From positions 1 through 15,061 of the forward strand of contig CAKJXT010000110.1 of the NCBI GenBank assembly GCA_918219625.1: 15,061 nt of DNA, in the 5' to 3' direction. Each line of letters opens with the position of its first letter. The stretch's first letter is position 1. Below the pieces are notes generated by a model that saw nothing but the letters and a program-made list of their open reading frames with translations, was not told where the DNA came from and searched no databases. Source of the stretch: Bacilli bacterium. Lineage in GTDB: Bacteria > Bacillota_I > Bacilli_A > RF39 > UBA660. This document shows positions 1 to 6,427 of the stretch, piece by piece. Both the position numbers and the translations under genes were made by a program.

Positions 1-153
1 AAAATTGAAATATATTCTTTTAGCACCATTTTAAATAATGATGGGCATATACAATTTATTCTTAATACAAATTATTTTAGTCAGCCTGATAAAATGTGTC
101 AGGAATTATTTGAATATTATAAGGGGGTTAAGAGATTATATAAGTGCAAATAG
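1..153 (+). CDS. C-terminal 50 residues of an unrecognised protein (5' end outside window)
   Basis: Frame 1 is open from the first base to a TAG at 151-153 and encodes 50 residues. The composition is AT-driven and hydrophilic, with aromatic residues near the end (QELFEYYKGVKRLYKCK) and a basic C-terminus. There is no recognisable motif, membrane segment or repeat, so no function is proposed. Support as a real gene tail comes from the open frame reaching the window edge, the hairpin plus T-tract that starts at the stop codon, and the fresh promoter that follows for the next gene. It could be any small or large protein whose body lies upstream. Confidence 0.6.
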   Translation, partial: KIEIYSFSTILNNDGHIQFILNTNYFSQPDKMCQELFEYYKGVKRLYKCK

Positions 154-182
154 TATCTTATTGATACTTTTTTTCTTTTTAT
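148..182 (+). terminator. Weak intrinsic terminator overlapping the stop of the first gene
   Basis: AGTATC (152-157) pairs with GATACT (163-168) around a TTATT loop. A T-rich run interrupted by single C follows. After one mismatch, AAA (148-150) could pair with TTT (170-172). The six-base-pair stem is AT-rich and therefore weak, but its position over the TAG and the T-tract are typical of the other terminators in this window. Confidence 0.5.
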
Positions 183-188
183 TTTCTC

Positions 189-217
189 TTGAATATAAAT
201 TGTAGTAAGTGTATAAT
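189..217 (+). promoter_or_regulatory. Sigma-A-type promoter for the virD4-like gene
   Basis: TTGAAT (189-194), 17 bases, then TATAAT (212-217): a perfect -10 and a 4/6 -35 at optimal spacing. Transcription should start near 224. The upstream in-frame GTG at 209 lies inside the -10 region and could not be in this transcript, which supports the ATG at 254 as the start. Confidence 0.7.
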
Positions 218-253
218 ATAATTAGATGTTGTCTTAAAAAAATAGGAGGAAAT

Positions 254-2440
254 ATGAAGCTAAAGTTTAGAGCAGAACCCAAAGATCTTTTAATATTTCT
301 TGTGTTTAGCTTATTTTTATTATATTTAGTTTGTTTAATTATATTAAATTTGTCTTCGTTAGCGCAGAATGGTACTTTTTCTGGATTTAATCCATTTCCT
401 GCTTTTGAGGCTAGGTATGTTATTGCGACGTTAGTTTTATATGTAATTATTTTAATTGTTATTATAACTAGTGTTACTTCACATTTTTATGAAATGGAAA
501 AAGGAGTAGGTTTTTCTACTAGTCCTAAGAAAGAAAAGAATTATTCAAGGTGGCTAACTACTAAAGAAATGAAAAAGGTTTTAAAGATGGTTCATCCATC
601 TGATAAGTCTTCAGAATATGCTGGAATTCCTTTAATTAATAATGGTAAAGAGATGTGGGTTGATAATGGTGAGTATCACAACTTAATTATTGGTTCTACT
701 GGTAGTGGTAAAACAGAAATGTTAGTTCAACCTATGGTTAAGTCATTGGCTAAAAAAGGTGAGTCAATGATTATTACTGACCCTAAGGGTGAAATTTTTG
801 AAAATAATGCTGTAGAGTTAAGGGAAAAAGGTTATAATATTGTTCTTCTTAATTTCCGTGATCCACAAAAGGGTAATTCTTGGAATCCATTAGGTCTTCC
901 TTATTCTTTATTTAAGGCTGGAAATCAAGATAAGGCAAATGAGTTACTTGATGACCTTGCGATGAATATTTTGTATGATGAGAAGAGTAGTAATGCTGAT
1001 CCTTTCTGGGAAAAAACAAGTGCAGATTATTTTTGTGGTTTAGCGTTAGCTTTATTTGATGATGCTACTGAGGAACAAATTAATCTTAATTCTATTAACT
1101 TGATGACTACAATTGGTGAAGAAAAATTTGCTGGTAGTACTTATGTTAAGGAGTATTTTAACACTAAAGATCCTGCTAGTCCTGCATATGTAAATGCTTC
1201 TAGTACATTGATGGCTCCTAGCGATACAAAAGGAAGTATTTTGTCTGTTTTTAAACAAAAGGTAAAATTATTTACTTCTAGACAAAATTTAAGTGAGATG
1301 TTATCACATAGTGATTTTGACATGAAGGATATTGGTCGAAAAAAAACAGCTGTATTTTTAGTTATTCAAGATGAAAAGAAAACATATCATTCATTAGTTA
1401 CAATATTTATTAAACAATGTTATGAAACTTTAATTGATGTTGCGCAAGAGTCTGGTGGTAAATTACCTTATAGAACTAATTTTATTCTTGATGAGTTTGC
1501 TAATATGCCTCCTTTAAAAGATGTTACAACTATGGTTACTGCTGCTCGTAGTAGAAATATAAGATTTAATTTTATTATCCAAAACTATGCTCAGCTTTCT
1601 AAAGTTTATGGAAAAGAAGAAGGAGATACAATTAAAGGTAATTGTGGTAATATTATTTATCTTATTAGTAGTGAGCTTGCTGCTCTTGAAGAAATTAGTA
1701 AGATGTGTGGAGAGGTTAAGTCTAAAGAAAAAGAAAAGACTTCTTCAATGCCACTTGTTACTGTTAGTGATTTGCAACGTTTGCCTCAGTGGACAATGAT
1801 TATTTTACGTCTTAGGATGATGCCATTTAAGACTAAAATGAAACCTAATTGGCAAATGGAAAAAGAAAATTTATGGGGTGTTAAGTATCCTAAGGCTACT
1901 TATCCAATGCGTGAAAAGAAAGAAATAAGTTTGTTTGATATAAAAGGATATGTTCAAAAAGCTAAAGAAGAAAGTATTAATAAGATGATGAATGGAAATT
2001 CTCAATTGGGCGGTATGCCGTTTGGAGGTGCACCAATGGGTAATTCACCATTTGGGGGCGGTTCTCCTTTTGGAGGTGTACCAATGGGTAATTCACCATT
2101 TGGTGGCGGTTCTCCTTTTGGAGGTGGTAATTCATCTAAACCTAATAATTCTTTTGATGTTGATGATTTGGTTAAGAGAATTGATGCTAAAATTGCTGAA
2201 TTAGAGGCTGAAGAGGAGAGAGAAAAACAAGAACAGATTAAAAAAGGCAGTGGTCCTGTTGTTGTTGATAGTTCTGATGATATTATTTCTGATGATGAAA
2301 TGAATGAACATGTAGAAGATGTTATTAGTACATCTGATGAAATTAGTGATAAAGATGATTATGATGATAACGATGATTTTGATGATAATAAAGGGATAAC
2401 TGATGATCAGTTCTTTGATGATTTTTTTAGTGATGATTAG
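254..2440 (+). CDS. VirD4/TraG-family type IV secretion coupling ATPase
   Basis: A 728-residue inner-membrane ATPase of the conjugative coupling-protein family, which in known systems hands relaxase-bound DNA or effectors to a type IV channel. Seen: two N-terminal membrane segments (about residues 12-33 and 55-75), Walker A GSTGSGKT (147-154), Walker B FILDEFAN (about 410-417), and the family phrases MIITDPKGE, NSWNPLG and FIIQNYAQL. After about residue 585 the protein leaves the family core: two 16-residue Gly/Pro/Phe/Met repeats plus a partial third (590-624), a short charged helix, then a strongly acidic Asp-rich tail. The ATG at 254 has AGGAGG at 244-249. No relaxase, VirB4 or other conjugation gene is visible, and everything downstream is housekeeping, so the gene may be an orphan or the edge of an element lying upstream. 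The family call is secure; DNA transfer as its role is inference. Confidence 0.9.
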   Translation: MKLKFRAEPKDLLIFLVFSLFLLYLVCLIILNLSSLAQNGTFSGFNPFPAFEARYVIATLVLYVIILIVIITSVTSHFYEMEKGVGFSTSPKKEKNYSRWLTTKEMKKVLKMVHPSDKSSEYAGIPLINNGKEMWVDNGEYHNLIIGSTGSGKTEMLVQPMVKSLAKKGESMIITDPKGEIFENNAVELREKGYNIVLLNFRDPQKGNSWNPLGLPYSLFKAGNQDKANELLDDLAMNILYDEKSSNADPFWEKTSADYFCGLALALFDDATEEQINLNSINLMTTIGEEKFAGSTYVKEYFNTKDPASPAYVNASSTLMAPSDTKGSILSVFKQKVKLFTSRQNLSEMLSHSDFDMKDIGRKKTAVFLVIQDEKKTYHSLVTIFIKQCYETLIDVAQESGGKLPYRTNFILDEFANMPPLKDVTTMVTAARSRNIRFNFIIQNYAQLSKVYGKEEGDTIKGNCGNIIYLISSELAALEEISKMCGEVKSKEKEKTSSMPLVTVSDLQRLPQWTMIILRLRMMPFKTKMKPNWQMEKENLWGVKYPKATYPMREKKEISLFDIKGYVQKAKEESINKMMNGNSQLGGMPFGGAPMGNSPFGGGSPFGGVPMGNSPFGGGSPFGGGNSSKPNNSFDVDDLVKRIDAKIAELEAEEEREKQEQIKKGSGPVVVDSSDDIISDDEMNEHVEDVISTSDEISDKDDYDDNDDFDDNKGITDDQFFDDFFSDD
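2021..2127 (+). repeat. 48-bp in-frame tandem repeat in the virD4-like gene (two full copies and a partial)
   Basis: Unit 1 (2021-2068) and unit 2 (2069-2116) differ at only two bases: C/T at unit position 11 and G/T at position 36. A partial third copy occupies 2117-2127. Each unit encodes 16 residues rich in Gly, Pro, Phe, Met, Asn and Ser (FGG[AV]PMGNSPFGGGSP). Being in frame, copy number can change without breaking the protein. The near-identity indicates recent duplication. Confidence 0.95.
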
Positions 2441-2442
2441 TT

Positions 2443-2501
2443 AGACTCATTCACTTAATATTTTATGTTTTATGCATATAATATAGTGGGTGAGTTTTTT
2501 T
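2443..2501 (+). terminator. Hairpin plus T7 ending virD4; its 3' arm carries the rhodanese ribosome binding site
   Basis: ACTCATTCACT (2445-2455) pairs over 11 positions, including two G-U pairs, with AGTGGGTGAGT (2485-2495). AGA/TTT can extend it by two more pairs. Seven Ts (2495-2501) follow directly and end at the ATG of the next gene. The loop is long (29 bases) and contains TATAAT. The structure looks like a Rho-independent terminator, but the 3' arm also holds the only Shine-Dalgarno-like sequence (GGTGA, 2489-2493) for the following gene. Confidence 0.6.
2455..2482 (+). promoter_or_regulatory. Possible promoter inside the terminator loop, for the rhodanese gene
   Basis: TTAATA (2455-2460), 16 bases, then TATAAT (2477-2482). 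The -35 matches 4/6. Initiation about seven bases downstream would fall near 2489, giving a leader of about 13 bases and leaving only the 3' arm of the hairpin in the new transcript. In that case the ribosome binding site would be free, whereas it would be paired in read-through RNA from virD4. This is an inference from spacing only. Confidence 0.4.
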
Positions 2502-2786
2502 ATGAGTATTAGTATTAGTGATTTTAATAAATTGTCTAATGTTAATGTTATAGATATAAGAAGTGTTGAAAAATATAATTGTAGTCATATTCCAGGTTCT
2601 ATAAATGTTCCTTCTGATAAATTATTATTAAGGCCTTATGATTTTATTAATAAAGATTTAAAATATTATTTGTATTGTCAGCATGGTATGAGTAGTCTTA
2701 ATGTTTGTAGGATTCTTTCTAAACTTGGATTTAATGTTGTGAGTATAGATGGTGGCTATGAGGAGTGGTTGTTAAGCAAAAGGTAG
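2502..2786 (+). CDS. Single-domain rhodanese-like sulfurtransferase
   Basis: A 94-residue single rhodanese domain. Seen: an N-terminal VNVIDIRSVEKYNCSHIPGS segment matching the CH2A-type signature (D-[IV]-R-x-x-x-x-[YF]-x-x-x-H-I-P-G-[AS]), then strand plus active loop YCQHGMSS, whose Cys is the expected persulfide carrier (CxxGxxS pattern), and a C-terminal GGYEEWL helix typical of the family. There is no signal peptide, so it should be cytosolic. Single-domain rhodaneses move sulfane sulfur between thiols, but the physiological donor and acceptor cannot be read from sequence. The ATG at 2502 is preferred over the GTG at 2490, because GGTGA (2489-2493) lies eight bases before the ATG and the N-terminus then begins at the first strand. 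It is flanked by its own terminator and is probably monocistronic. Confidence 0.85.
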   Translation: MSISISDFNKLSNVNVIDIRSVEKYNCSHIPGSINVPSDKLLLRPYDFINKDLKYYLYCQHGMSSLNVCRILSKLGFNVVSIDGGYEEWLLSKR

Positions 2787-2815
2787 GAAATACTTTTATA
2801 GTGTTTCTTTTTTTT
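2787..2815 (+). terminator. Intrinsic terminator after the rhodanese gene
   Basis: GAAATAC (2787-2793) pairs with GTGTTTC (2801-2807), seven pairs with one U-G, around a TTTTATA loop, followed by eight Ts. It begins immediately after the TAG stop. Confidence 0.8.
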
Positions 2816-2823
2816 CTTTAATT

Positions 2824-2832
2824 TGTTATAAT
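2824..2832 (+). promoter_or_regulatory. Extended -10 promoter for the AI-2E/cmk/alaS operon
   Basis: TGTTATAAT is a perfect extended -10 (TGn plus TATAAT at 2827-2832). No good -35 is found 16-18 bases upstream, where the T-tract of the preceding terminator lies. Initiation would be near 2839, giving a very short leader before the ATG at 2849. Confidence 0.65.
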
Positions 2833-2848
2833 ATTTTTGGGTGATATT

Positions 2849-4003
2849 ATGTTTGGAAGAAAGAAAATTGATGAAAAAGAGATTGATCATAAAAAGTTAA
2901 ATGAACTTATTTCTTTATCTAGAAATGTTGTAAAGATACTTTATATATTACTTATTGTAATAGGAGTATATGCAATTATAATGCTTACTAAGGAAATTAG
3001 AATTTTTAAATTTATTTTAGTGATATTAAAAGTTGTTTCTCCTTTGTTTATAGGCTTTGCGATTGCATGGTTATTTGATCCTTTGGTTAAATGGTTACAA
3101 AAAAAAGGTATAAGAAGAAGTATTGGTACTACTATTACTTATTTAATTTTGATTGGTTTTATTGCTTTGGTAATGGGTGGATTAATTCCACTTTTGTCTG
3201 AACAGTTAAATGAGTTTATAAAGGTTATTCCAAATATTATTGATAATTCTCGTGATCTTATCGATAAATTTGCAGATAAATTATCAATTATTGATGGTTT
3301 AGATGTTAATGCATTTAAAAAAGAGTTATTTGATAAAATTGTACTTTTTAGTACTAATTTAACTTCTGAACTTCCATCTATGTTGGTTATTTTTGTTAAA
3401 AAGTTTTTTTCTGGAATGGGTTCTATAATTGTAGGACTTGTTATAGGTTTTTATTTATTGTTAAGTTTTAATAATGTTAATGATACATTTATTACTTTAT
3501 TTCCGAGAAAACTTCAAAAAAATACAAAAGAGATTGTTTATGAAGTTAATTCTTCCTTAAGAAGGTTTGTTGTGGGAGCATTACTTGATGCATTATTAAT
3601 ATTTATTGTTAGTTCAATTACTTTTTCAATCATAGGATTGAAGGCGCCATTTTTGTTTGCTTTATTTTGTGCTTTGACAAATATGATTCCATATGCGGGT
3701 CCTTATATTGGAGGTATTCCTGCAGTTATTGTTGGTTTTTCACAAAGTCCTACTGTGGGTTTATTAGCGCTTGTTTCAATTGTTATTGTTCAATTTTTAG
3801 AAGGTAATTTTATTCAACCTATGGTTATGAGTAAGACTACTAAATTACATCCTGTTACTATAATGATAGGGTTGTTAGTATTTGGTCATTTTTGGGGCAT
3901 TTTAGGTATGTTTGTTTCAACTCCTATTATTGCTTCATGCAAGGCTATATTTACTTATTTTGATGATAAATATAATTTGATAAGATTTAATGATGAAGAT
4001 TAG
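2849..4003 (+). CDS. AI-2E family (YrrI/PerM-type) polytopic membrane protein
   Basis: A 384-residue membrane protein of the AI-2E transporter family. Seen: a short basic cytoplasmic N-terminus, a hydrophobic segment at about 23-45, then the family stretch SPLFIGFAIAWLFDPLV. A long extracytoplasmic-type amphipathic region follows (about 110-175), then a block of membrane segments including GLVIGFYLLLSF, LKAPFLFALFCAL, the conserved IPYAGPYIGGIPAVIVG loop and a C-terminal TPIIASCKAI helix. About eight membrane segments and this length are normal for the family. Members have been linked to export of signals or to ion/proton antiport; the substrate here is unknown. GGTGA (2840-2844) sits four bases before the chosen ATG; the TTG at 2837 overlaps it and is rejected. 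Linkage to alaS repeats the yrrI-alaS neighbourhood of Bacillus. It is first gene of a three-gene operon; cmk's ribosome binding site overlaps its stop. Confidence 0.88.
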   Translation: MFGRKKIDEKEIDHKKLNELISLSRNVVKILYILLIVIGVYAIIMLTKEIRIFKFILVILKVVSPLFIGFAIAWLFDPLVKWLQKKGIRRSIGTTITYLILIGFIALVMGGLIPLLSEQLNEFIKVIPNIIDNSRDLIDKFADKLSIIDGLDVNAFKKELFDKIVLFSTNLTSELPSMLVIFVKKFFSGMGSIIVGLVIGFYLLLSFNNVNDTFITLFPRKLQKNTKEIVYEVNSSLRRFVVGALLDALLIFIVSSITFSIIGLKAPFLFALFCALTNMIPYAGPYIGGIPAVIVGFSQSPTVGLLALVSIVIVQFLEGNFIQPMVMSKTTKLHPVTIMIGLLVFGHFWGILGMFVSTPIIASCKAIFTYFDDKYNLIRFNDED

Positions 4004-4013
4004 GAGATGTTTT

Positions 4014-4661
4014 ATGAGAGTTGTTGCGATTGATGGACCTGCAGGTAGTGGTAAAGGGACAGTTTGTAAAATACTTGCAGATTTAGAAAATTTAGTTTAT
4101 ATAGATACAGGAGCTATGTATAGATGTGTAGCGTATTTGATGTTAAAGAATAATATTGATATAAGTGAAAAGGATAAAATTGTTGAACTTGCTAAAAATG
4201 CTGATATTAAGTTTGTAGGTACTAAAGTTGTGTTAAATGGAGAAGATGTTACTAGTGAAATACGTACTATGGATGTTACAAAAATTGTTTCTCCAGTATC
4301 TAGTATTATTCCTCTTAGAGAAGTATTAGTTGACATGCAAAGAAAGATGGCTGAAAGTCTAGATGTTATTATGGAAGGAAGAGATATTACTACTGTTGTT
4401 CTTCCTAATGCTAATTATAAATTTTATTTAGATGCGAGTGTTGATGAAAGAGCTAATAGACGTTATAAAGAGAATAAAGAAAAAGGAATGTCTGTAAATT
4501 ATGAAGAAATACTTGAAAATATTAAAGCAAGAGATTATAATGATATGAATAAGCCTGTTGGTGCATTAAAACGTACTGATGAGCAGGTTTATATTGATTC
4601 TACTAATATGTCAACTGATGAGGTAGTGGAAAAAATTCGAAGTATTATAGGACGTGATTAA
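4014..4661 (+). CDS. cmk: Cytidylate kinase
   Basis: CMP/dCMP kinase of 215 residues, transferring phosphate from ATP to CMP or dCMP in cytosolic pyrimidine nucleotide synthesis. Seen: MRVVAIDGPAGSGKGT with the P-loop at residues 8-16, YIDTGAMYR nucleotide-binding segment, EGRDITTVVLP, and RDYNDMNKPVG followed by YIDSTNMS near the end. Two positions differ from what is usual in bacterial CMKs as I recall them: GRDIGT reads GRDITT, and the RDxxDxxR stretch ends in Lys rather than Arg. Neither removes the P-loop or the RDxxD residues, so activity is expected. The ATG at 4014 follows AGGAG (4002-4006), which overlaps the upstream TAG; the in-frame ATG at 3990 lies inside the preceding gene with no ribosome binding site. 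The downstream gene starts within a couple of bases of the stop, indicating translational coupling. Confidence 0.95.
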   Translation: MRVVAIDGPAGSGKGTVCKILADLENLVYIDTGAMYRCVAYLMLKNNIDISEKDKIVELAKNADIKFVGTKVVLNGEDVTSEIRTMDVTKIVSPVSSIIPLREVLVDMQRKMAESLDVIMEGRDITTVVLPNANYKFYLDASVDERANRRYKENKEKGMSVNYEEILENIKARDYNDMNKPVGALKRTDEQVYIDSTNMSTDEVVEKIRSIIGRD

Positions 4662-4662
4662 T

Positions 4663-6396
4663 GTGAATTTAAAAGATTTATTTATAAATTATTTTGTTGA
4701 GAATGGTCATAAGCAAATACCTAGTGCTCCAGTTGTTCCTGAAAATGATCCATCAGTTTTATTTAATACTGCTGGTATGCAACCATTAATTCCTTATTTA
4801 ATGGGTATGGATCATCCATATGGTACTAGATTATGTGATTATCAAAAGTGTATAAGAACTAATGATTTAGATGAAGTAGGTGATAAGACTCATCATACTT
4901 TTTTTGAGATGTTAGGTAATTGGAGTTTAGGTGATTATTTTAAGAAGGAAAGTATTACTTATAGTTTTAATTTTTTAACTAAAGTTTTGAACATACCTAC
5001 TGAGAGACTTGCTGTTACTGTTTATGGTGGCGGTATTGTTCCTTATGATCAAGAGGCTCATGATTTATGGCTTAGTTTAGGTATTAGCGAGGGTCATATT
5101 GCTTCTACAGTTGAGGATAATTTTTGGGCTGCTGGAGAAACTGGTCCATGTGGAACAGATACTGAGATATTCTATTTTAGAAGTGATGATGAAATACCAT
5201 CTGTTTTTGATGTTGATGATGATAGATGGGTTGAAATTTGGAATAATGTTTTTATGCAATTTAATAGGAATGTTGATGGAACTATTGTTGATCTTCCTAA
5301 GAAAAATGTTGATACTGGAATGGGATATGAAAGAGTATTAGCTGTTTTAGAAGGTGTTGATGATAATTATAAGACTTCTTTATGGAAACCAATAATTTCT
5401 ACTATTGAGGAAGTTTCTGGTAAAAGTTATTTGGGGAATGAAGAAAGTATTAGAATAATTGCTGATCATATTAGAACGGCTGTTTTTATAAGTGCTGATT
5501 ATGCTGGTATTAAACCAAGTAATACTGATCAAGGGTATATACTAAGAAGACTTATTCGTAGAGCCATTAGACATGCTAAGAAGTTAGGTATTGAAATTAA
5601 TAGTGATTGGGATTCTAGAATTGCTTTATCTATTATTGATGAGTATAAAAAATATTATAAAGAATTAACTGATAATAAGGATGTTGTAATAGAAGTTTTA
5701 AAAACTGAGAAAGAAAAGTTTAATAGAACTCTTGAAAAGGGTTTAAGAGAATTTGAAAAGAGAAGTAATAGTGATATAGATGCTTCAACTGCATTCCATT
5801 TATATGATACTTATGGTTTTCCTATTGAGCTTACTATTGAATTAGCTGGTGAGAAGGGTCTTAAAGTTGATGTCGATGGATTTAAAAAGAAGTTTCAGGA
5901 ACACCAAGAGTTATCTCGTACTGCTTCTGCAGGTATGTTTAGAGGTGGACTTGCAGGTGATAGTGAGGTAGAAACTAAGTATCATACAGCTACGCATTTA
6001 TTAAATGCTGCTTTGAAGGTTGTTGTTAATAAAGATTGTCATCAAAAGGGATCTAATATAACAACGGAAAGAATGAGATTTGATTTTTCTTGTGATCATA
6101 AATTAACTGATGAAGAGAAGATTGAGGTTGAAAATTTAGTTAATAAGTGGATTAAAGAAGATTTAGTTGTTACTAAAGAAGAAATGTCTAAGGAAGAGGC
6201 TATTAATTCTGGAGCTGAATGTATGTTCATTGAAAAGTATCCTGATATTGTTACAGTTTATTCAATTGGTGATGTTTCACGTGAATTATGCGGTGGACCT
6301 CATGTTAGTAGTACAGGATGTTTAGGTACATTTAAAATAAAAAAAGAGGAAGCTTCATCTGCAGGTGTTAGAAGAATAAAGGCTGTTTTAGAGTAA
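4663..6396 (+). CDS. alaS: Alanyl-tRNA synthetase, short form without C-terminal domain
   Basis: A class II synthetase charging tRNA-Ala, 577 residues against about 870 for typical bacterial AlaRS. Seen: FNTAGMQPLIPYLMG and CIRTNDLDEVG near the N-terminus, motif 2 region FFEMLGNWSLGDYFKKE (about 80-96), motif 3 region GYILRRLIRRAIRHAKKLG (about 291-309), then the editing core with HTATH (441-445) and CGGPH (543-547), which supply the zinc-binding His/Cys positions that clear mischarged Ser or Gly. Only about 20 residues separate the tRNA-binding region from HTATH, so the usual beta-barrel segment before the editing core (YxESGGQxxDxG) is absent. The protein ends at RRIKAVLE, so the coiled coil and C-Ala/DHHA1 domain are absent too. 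A GTG start at 4663 is favoured, with AGGA at 4649-4652; a GTG at 4654 is possible. It is last gene of its operon. Confidence 0.93.
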   Translation: MNLKDLFINYFVENGHKQIPSAPVVPENDPSVLFNTAGMQPLIPYLMGMDHPYGTRLCDYQKCIRTNDLDEVGDKTHHTFFEMLGNWSLGDYFKKESITYSFNFLTKVLNIPTERLAVTVYGGGIVPYDQEAHDLWLSLGISEGHIASTVEDNFWAAGETGPCGTDTEIFYFRSDDEIPSVFDVDDDRWVEIWNNVFMQFNRNVDGTIVDLPKKNVDTGMGYERVLAVLEGVDDNYKTSLWKPIISTIEEVSGKSYLGNEESIRIIADHIRTAVFISADYAGIKPSNTDQGYILRRLIRRAIRHAKKLGIEINSDWDSRIALSIIDEYKKYYKELTDNKDVVIEVLKTEKEKFNRTLEKGLREFEKRSNSDIDASTAFHLYDTYGFPIELTIELAGEKGLKVDVDGFKKKFQEHQELSRTASAGMFRGGLAGDSEVETKYHTATHLLNAALKVVVNKDCHQKGSNITTERMRFDFSCDHKLTDEEKIEVENLVNKWIKEDLVVTKEEMSKEEAINSGAECMFIEKYPDIVTVYSIGDVSRELCGGPHVSSTGCLGTFKIKKEEASSAGVRRIKAVLE

Positions 6397-6427
6397 TTAA
6401 AAATGCACATTTTTGTGCATTTTTTAA
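6397..6427. terminator. Bidirectional terminator between convergent alaS and PBP genes
   Basis: AAAAATGCAC (6399-6408) pairs perfectly with GTGCATTTTT (6415-6424) around ATTTTT. On the plus strand the T-run ends alaS transcripts, and on the minus strand the A-run gives the U-tract for the PBP transcript. The PBP stop codon (complement of 6424-6426) lies in the stem base. Confidence 0.88.

Noticed and set aside
209..253. Upstream GTG start for the virD4-like gene
   Set aside because: It lies at the promoter's -10 and has no ribosome binding site, while AGGAGG precedes the ATG at 254.
1587..1799. Short plus-strand frame inside the virD4-like gene (also 1992-2204 and 5099-5341 in their host genes)
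   Set aside because: These are shifted-frame shadows of well-conserved proteins, with low-complexity translations and no ribosome binding sites.
2021..2127. Possible CRISPR or intergenic repeat array
   Set aside because: Repeats are directly adjacent with no spacers and are in frame inside a coding gene.
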